From: Deferribacteres bacterium
Lineage (GTDB): Bacteria; Nitrospirota; Thermodesulfovibrionia; UBA6902
Reading direction: 5' to 3'
Length of the DNA: 8,511 nt
NCBI GenBank assembly: GCA_030598625.1
Contig: JAUVPO010000073.1
Span: 1-8,511, forward strand
Below are positions 5,664-8,511 of the stretch, piece by piece (the stretch's first letter is position 1; every line of letters starts with the position of its first letter). The position numbers and the translations under genes were made by a program. Under the pieces are notes generated by a model, which saw nothing but the letters and a program-made list of their open reading frames with translations, made no database searches and had not been told where the DNA came from.

Positions 5664-6652
5664 TGGAAATGAAAGATGATAAATCAAAAGACGTTATTGA
5701 GCAGGCAAAAAATATTCTAAGGATTGAAGCAGAGGCGGTAGAAGCGCTTATTGACCGGATAAATGAAACCTTTATCCATGCCGTTGATATCCTGTATTCA
5801 TGCTGCGGCAAGGTCGTTGTTACGGGAATGGGAAAGTCCGGACTTATCGGCAAAAAAATAGCGTCTACTCTGGCTTCAACAGGAACACCGGCCTATTTTC
5901 TCAATCCCGCGGAAGGCAGCCACGGCGACATTGGTATGGTCACAAAGGACGATGTGGCGCTTACGATTTCAAACAGCGGTGAAACAGATGAGATCATCAG
6001 GATACTCCCTACTATGAAACGACTTGATATAAAGATCATATCCATGACCGGAAATCCTGAATCGGTCCTCGCAAAGTCATCCGACATTTCTCTTGATGTT
6101 TCAGTCAGGGATGAAGCGTGTCCAATGGGACTTGCCCCCACATCTTCTACAACAGCCGCCCTTGCAATGGGTGATGCCCTGGCAATAACATTGCTGAACA
6201 AAAGGGGGTTTACTGAAGAAGATTTTGCGATCTTTCATCCCGGGGGAAATCTCGGCCGCAGACTGCTTTTGACTGTAGAAGATCTTATGCATACAGGGAA
6301 TTCTATACCATATGTAACTCTTGATACTCTCATGAAGGATGCAATAATAAAAATTTCATCAGGGAGACTTGGAATTGCGGTAGTGACGGAAAGCGATTCC
6401 AGGTTATGCGGTGTGATAACAGACGGTGATTTACGAAGGGGGCTCGAAAAATGGGGCGAGGGTTTCTTTTCCCTTAAAGCCGGAAATGTCATGACTCATA
6501 AGCCCAAAACAATTACAAAAAAAACTCTTGCTGCAAAGGCAGTAGCTTTAATGGAAAAATATACGATAACTGTCCTTGTCATTGCCGACGATGAAAACAA
6601 TATAGAAGGCATAATTCACTTGCATGACCTGCTGAAAGCGGGCATTGTATGA
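5663..6652 (+). CDS. kdsD: arabinose-5-phosphate isomerase (KpsF/GutQ/KdsD family)
   Basis: A sugar isomerase of 329 aa (332 if started at the ATG at 5654) that converts ribulose-5-phosphate to arabinose-5-phosphate, the substrate of KdsA encoded just before it. An N-terminal SIS domain (about 35-180) carries GMGKSG, a TGTPAYFLNP segment, EGSHGDIGMV and SNSGETDEI; two CBS repeats fill about 205-325. Counted from the upstream ATG, K61, E113, E154 and H195 match the catalytic K59, E111, E152 and H193 of E. coli KdsD with a constant offset of 2, so it should be active. CBS pairs in this family are thought to tune activity by ligand binding. The TAATG overlap with kdsA suggests coupled translation. 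kdsC follows after 8 nt. Paralogues named KpsF and GutQ are not separable by sequence alone, but the setting favours the Kdo pathway. Confidence 0.93.
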   Translation: MEMKDDKSKDVIEQAKNILRIEAEAVEALIDRINETFIHAVDILYSCCGKVVVTGMGKSGLIGKKIASTLASTGTPAYFLNPAEGSHGDIGMVTKDDVALTISNSGETDEIIRILPTMKRLDIKIISMTGNPESVLAKSSDISLDVSVRDEACPMGLAPTSSTTAALAMGDALAITLLNKRGFTEEDFAIFHPGGNLGRRLLLTVEDLMHTGNSIPYVTLDTLMKDAIIKISSGRLGIAVVTESDSRLCGVITDGDLRRGLEKWGEGFFSLKAGNVMTHKPKTITKKTLAAKAVALMEKYTITVLVIADDENNIEGIIHLHDLLKAGIV

Positions 6653-6660
6653 TTTGTTAA

Positions 6661-7188
6661 ATGAAAAAGGAAATTAAGGAAAAGGCCAGGAAGATTAAAC
6701 TGCTCATCCTCGATGTTGATGGTGTTATGACTGACGGAAGCATTATCCTCGATAATGAGGGGAACGAATTAAAAAGGTTTCATGTAAGGGACGGTCACGG
6801 CATAAAGATGCTGCAGAGAGCCGGAATAAAGGTTGGAATTATTACCGGCAGGAAATCAAAGGTTGTTGCTCTGAGGGCAAAAGAACTCGGCATTACGGAA
6901 GTTTATCAAAAGATTTTCAAAAAGTCGGAAGTTTATGAAGACCTTTTAAAAAAATATAAATTAAAAGATGAAAATGTCGCTTTTATGGGTGATGATGTTG
7001 TTGACCGGGAACTGTTTAAAAGGGCCGTTCTTTCAGCTGCGCCCGCAGATGCAGAAGAAGAAGCAAAAAAATGGGCTGATCTTGTAACAGTCAGGGGCGG
7101 AGGCAGGGGAGCTGTAAGAGAGTTTATTGATCTGATATTGAAATCATCGGAACTATGGGAAAAGGTTTCAGGGGAAACACTTGATTAA
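6661..7188 (+). CDS. kdsC: Kdo-8-phosphate phosphatase (HAD family)
   Basis: A 175-aa cap-less HAD phosphatase of the KdsC/YrbI type and of normal length. Motif I is LDVDGVMTDG with nucleophile D18 and acid/base D20, motif II is ITGRKS, the lysine region follows at about 86-88 (KKSEVY), and motif III is MGDDVVD. The C-terminal stretch RGGGRGAVREFIDLIL is the KdsC signature tail. It hydrolyses Kdo-8-phosphate to Kdo and phosphate, the step after KdsA, and usually acts as a tetramer in the cytoplasm. No Shine-Dalgarno precedes its ATG. Instead a three-codon mini-ORF (ATG at 6649, overlapping the kdsD stop) ends in TAA directly abutting this ATG, so translation probably depends on upstream ribosomes. 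Its end overlaps pgsA by 8 nt. Confidence 0.94.
   Translation: MKKEIKEKARKIKLLILDVDGVMTDGSIILDNEGNELKRFHVRDGHGIKMLQRAGIKVGIITGRKSKVVALRAKELGITEVYQKIFKKSEVYEDLLKKYKLKDENVAFMGDDVVDRELFKRAVLSAAPADAEEEAKKWADLVTVRGGGRGAVREFIDLILKSSELWEKVSGETLD
7170..7175 (+). promoter_or_regulatory. ribosome site AGGGGA deciding the TTG start of pgsA
   Basis: AGGGGA at 7170-7175 lies 5 nt before the TTG at 7181. There is no ATG or GTG nearby that would keep the conserved N terminus (INLP-x2-ITFSRI), so this site supports TTG initiation inside the end of kdsC. Confidence 0.6.
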
Positions 7189-7729
7189 CTTGCCCACGGT
7201 CATTACGTTCAGCAGGATACTGATAATCCTTCCTTTTATTTTAGTTGCTTCATCGAATCCGTTTCTTGGAGCAATCCTCTTTGCGGTTGCATCATTAACA
7301 GACCTTCTTGACGGATATATTGCGCGGAGGTCAAAACAGGTCACGAAGTTAGGCATACTCCTTGATCCGATCGCGGACAAACTTTTAGTTATATCCGCCC
7401 TGATAGTTCTCGTTGATATGGAACTAATAGCTGCATGGATAGCCATAATTATCATAGCCAGGGAATTTATCGTTACGGGTTTGAGAGTTGTGGCCCTGAC
7501 AAAAGATATTGTAATCCCCGCGGAGATGGGCGGCAAGTTAAAAGTGACCGCTCAGATAACTTCAGTTATTGTCCTGTTGATAGATAAGACTTTTATCGGT
7601 AGATACTTAAACAACTTAGGGGTCCCATTAGACTTGCACGCCGTGGGGATTATGTTTATCTGGATTGCCGTGATTCTTGGAGTTATATCGGGTATTCAGT
7701 ATTTCATTCTGTTTTGGAAACGGATATGA
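7181..7729 (+). CDS. pgsA: CDP-diacylglycerol-glycerol-3-phosphate 3-phosphatidyltransferase
   Basis: A 182-aa integral membrane CDP-alcohol phosphatidyltransferase. The full family signature D41-x2-D44-G45-x2-A48-R49-x8-G58-x3-D62-x3-D66 is present, supplying the metal and CDP-DAG site. Hydrophobic stretches occur near 7-24, 28-42, 68-79, 83-93, 118-132 and 150-176. The N-terminal NLP-x2-ITFSRI pattern is typical of PgsA. It makes phosphatidylglycerol phosphate from CDP-diacylglycerol and glycerol-3-phosphate in the inner membrane. Start is TTG, overlapping kdsC by 8 nt and supported by AGGGGA. plsY starts inside its stop codon. Related enzymes of the family use other alcohols, but length, N terminus and the neighbouring plsY favour PgsA. 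Confidence 0.91.
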   Translation: MINLPTVITFSRILIILPFILVASSNPFLGAILFAVASLTDLLDGYIARRSKQVTKLGILLDPIADKLLVISALIVLVDMELIAAWIAIIIIAREFIVTGLRVVALTKDIVIPAEMGGKLKVTAQITSVIVLLIDKTFIGRYLNNLGVPLDLHAVGIMFIWIAVILGVISGIQYFILFWKRI

Positions 7730-8379
7730 TAAACGCCGCCCTTTCACTCAGTCCTGTATTATATGTTCTTGTTCCGGCCGCATTTCTCCTTGGCTCCGTT
7801 CCTTTCGGTATTCTGTTTACGAGGAAGATGGATATAGACCTGAGAAGTACGGGCAGTAAAAATATCGGCGCCACAAATGTCTTAAGGAGCGCAGGGAAAA
7901 AGCCTGCACTCCTGACCTTGTCATGCGATATTTTAAAAGGCGCAATTCCTGTTCTGATATGCAAATTTGCTGTCGATAATTTAAGCGCGGAAGATCCGGT
8001 CCTCATTCATACGGCGTGGGATTTATGGGGCGGGATTACAGGATTTTCTGTTGTTGCCGGTCACATATTTTCAGTATTTCTGTCATTTAAAGGTGGCAAG
8101 GGAGTAGCAACAGGACTTGGTGTGATAGCTGTGTACAGTCCCGTATCATTAGCAATTCTTCTTGTTATCTGGATTACAGTTGCTATAATAACAAAATATT
8201 CTTCGCTTGCAGCAATCGTTGCTTTCATTTCATTGCCGTTTGTTCTTGCTTTCCTGGACGCGTCGGCAATCAGGATTGCCTTTGGAGCGCTGCTTGCCGT
8301 GTTAATCGTATACAGACACAGATCAAACATGAAGAACATTCTATCGGGCCGGGAATCGAAGATAGGGGCTAAAAACTGA
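7726..8379 (+). CDS. plsY: acyl-phosphate:glycerol-3-phosphate acyltransferase PlsY
   Basis: A 217-aa polytopic membrane acyltransferase. All PlsY hallmark loops are visible: LLGSVPFG (21-28), GSKNIGATNVLR (43-54), the GH pair at 112-113 leading to FKGGKGVAT (121-129), and a C-terminal YRHRSNMKNILSG (196-208). Five or more hydrophobic segments lie between them. It transfers the acyl group from acyl-phosphate (made by PlsX, not in this window) to glycerol-3-phosphate, the first committed step to phosphatidic acid, and so feeds CDP-DAG to PgsA. I chose ATG at 7726, which overlaps the pgsA TGA as ATGA; an in-frame TTG at 7714 would add four residues but has no ribosome site. The ATGA overlap suggests coupled translation with pgsA. 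Confidence 0.95.
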   Translation: MINAALSLSPVLYVLVPAAFLLGSVPFGILFTRKMDIDLRSTGSKNIGATNVLRSAGKKPALLTLSCDILKGAIPVLICKFAVDNLSAEDPVLIHTAWDLWGGITGFSVVAGHIFSVFLSFKGGKGVATGLGVIAVYSPVSLAILLVIWITVAIITKYSSLAAIVAFISLPFVLAFLDASAIRIAFGALLAVLIVYRHRSNMKNILSGRESKIGAKN

Positions 8380-8402
8380 CAGATGACAGTTGAGCTGAAT
8401 AC

Positions 8403-8511
8403 ATGAAACGCGCGGTGGTCCTTTTAAGCGGCGGTATTGATTCAACAACGACCCTGTCCGTTGCAAAGGACGATGGCTATGAAGTTTATGCCCTGAGTTT
8501 TGATTATGGAC
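8403..8511 (+). CDS. queC: 7-cyano-7-deazaguanine synthase QueC (partial, cut by window end)
   Basis: Only the first 36 codons are in the window. They carry the PP-loop ATP pyrophosphatase signature SGGIDS (9-14) right after a hydrophobic VVLL strand, and ALSFDYG (30-36), a sequence highly characteristic of QueC. QueC converts 7-carboxy-7-deazaguanine to preQ0 with ATP and ammonia, on the way to queuosine; the zinc-binding cysteines would lie beyond the window. It starts 23 nt after plsY with only a weak ribosome site, and no promoter, terminator or preQ1 riboswitch fits in that gap, so it probably shares the lipid operon's transcript. A tiny ORF (8383-8406) overlaps its ATG. Confidence 0.9.
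   Translation, partial: MKRAVVLLSGGIDSTTTLSVAKDDGYEVYALSFDYG

Noticed and set aside
8380..8402. preQ1 riboswitch before queC
   Set aside because: Only 23 nt separate plsY from queC, less than even the smallest preQ1 aptamers need, and no matching stem is seen.

Overview
The window looks like chromosome from a Gram-negative, lipopolysaccharide-making bacterium of moderate to low GC. The evidence is a Kdo synthesis cluster (kdsA, kdsD, kdsC), phospholipid genes of bacterial type (pgsA, plsY), a tRNA with an encoded CCA, and sigma70-like promoters. Gene content and order would fit Nitrospirota or Desulfobacterota-like lineages, but this is an impression from memory and no single gene fixes the taxon. 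All recognisable genes lie on the + strand and none is visibly broken.

Region 1 (1-474) holds a tRNA-Leu(CAA) and about 350 bp of AT-rich DNA with no recognisable gene. Region 2 (475-1701) is a soluble two-component hybrid: an N-terminal receiver domain, a coiled-coil linker and a histidine kinase core. It has no sensor or membrane segment. Region 3 (1702-2343) is gene-poor. It holds a roughly 100-nt imperfect palindrome with 15-bp arms, which could be a MITE-like element or a structured RNA. It also holds a very small, cysteine-rich ORF (30 aa, C-x3-C-x2-C-x5-C) with a near-perfect Shine-Dalgarno, and a good promoter for the next gene.

Region 4 (2344-4759) encodes an exported TlpA/ResA-like thioredoxin, then glycine-cleavage H protein and dihydrolipoamide dehydrogenase as a two-gene unit behind a near-consensus promoter. 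Lpd would reoxidise the dihydrolipoyl arm carried by GcvH. The other glycine-cleavage subunits (GcvT, GcvP) are not in the window.

Region 5 (4833-8511) is a compact run of six co-directional genes with overlaps or gaps of at most 23 bp: kdsA, kdsD, kdsC, pgsA, plsY and the start of queC. KdsD makes arabinose-5-phosphate, KdsA condenses it with PEP to Kdo-8-phosphate, and KdsC dephosphorylates that to Kdo. PgsA and PlsY act in phosphatidylglycerol and phosphatidic acid synthesis, so the cluster joins outer-membrane sugar supply to inner-membrane lipid supply. QueC belongs to 7-deazaguanine (queuosine) synthesis and probably just rides in the same transcript. The least explained parts of the window are the small Cys-rich ORF and the palindromic element in 1702-2201.
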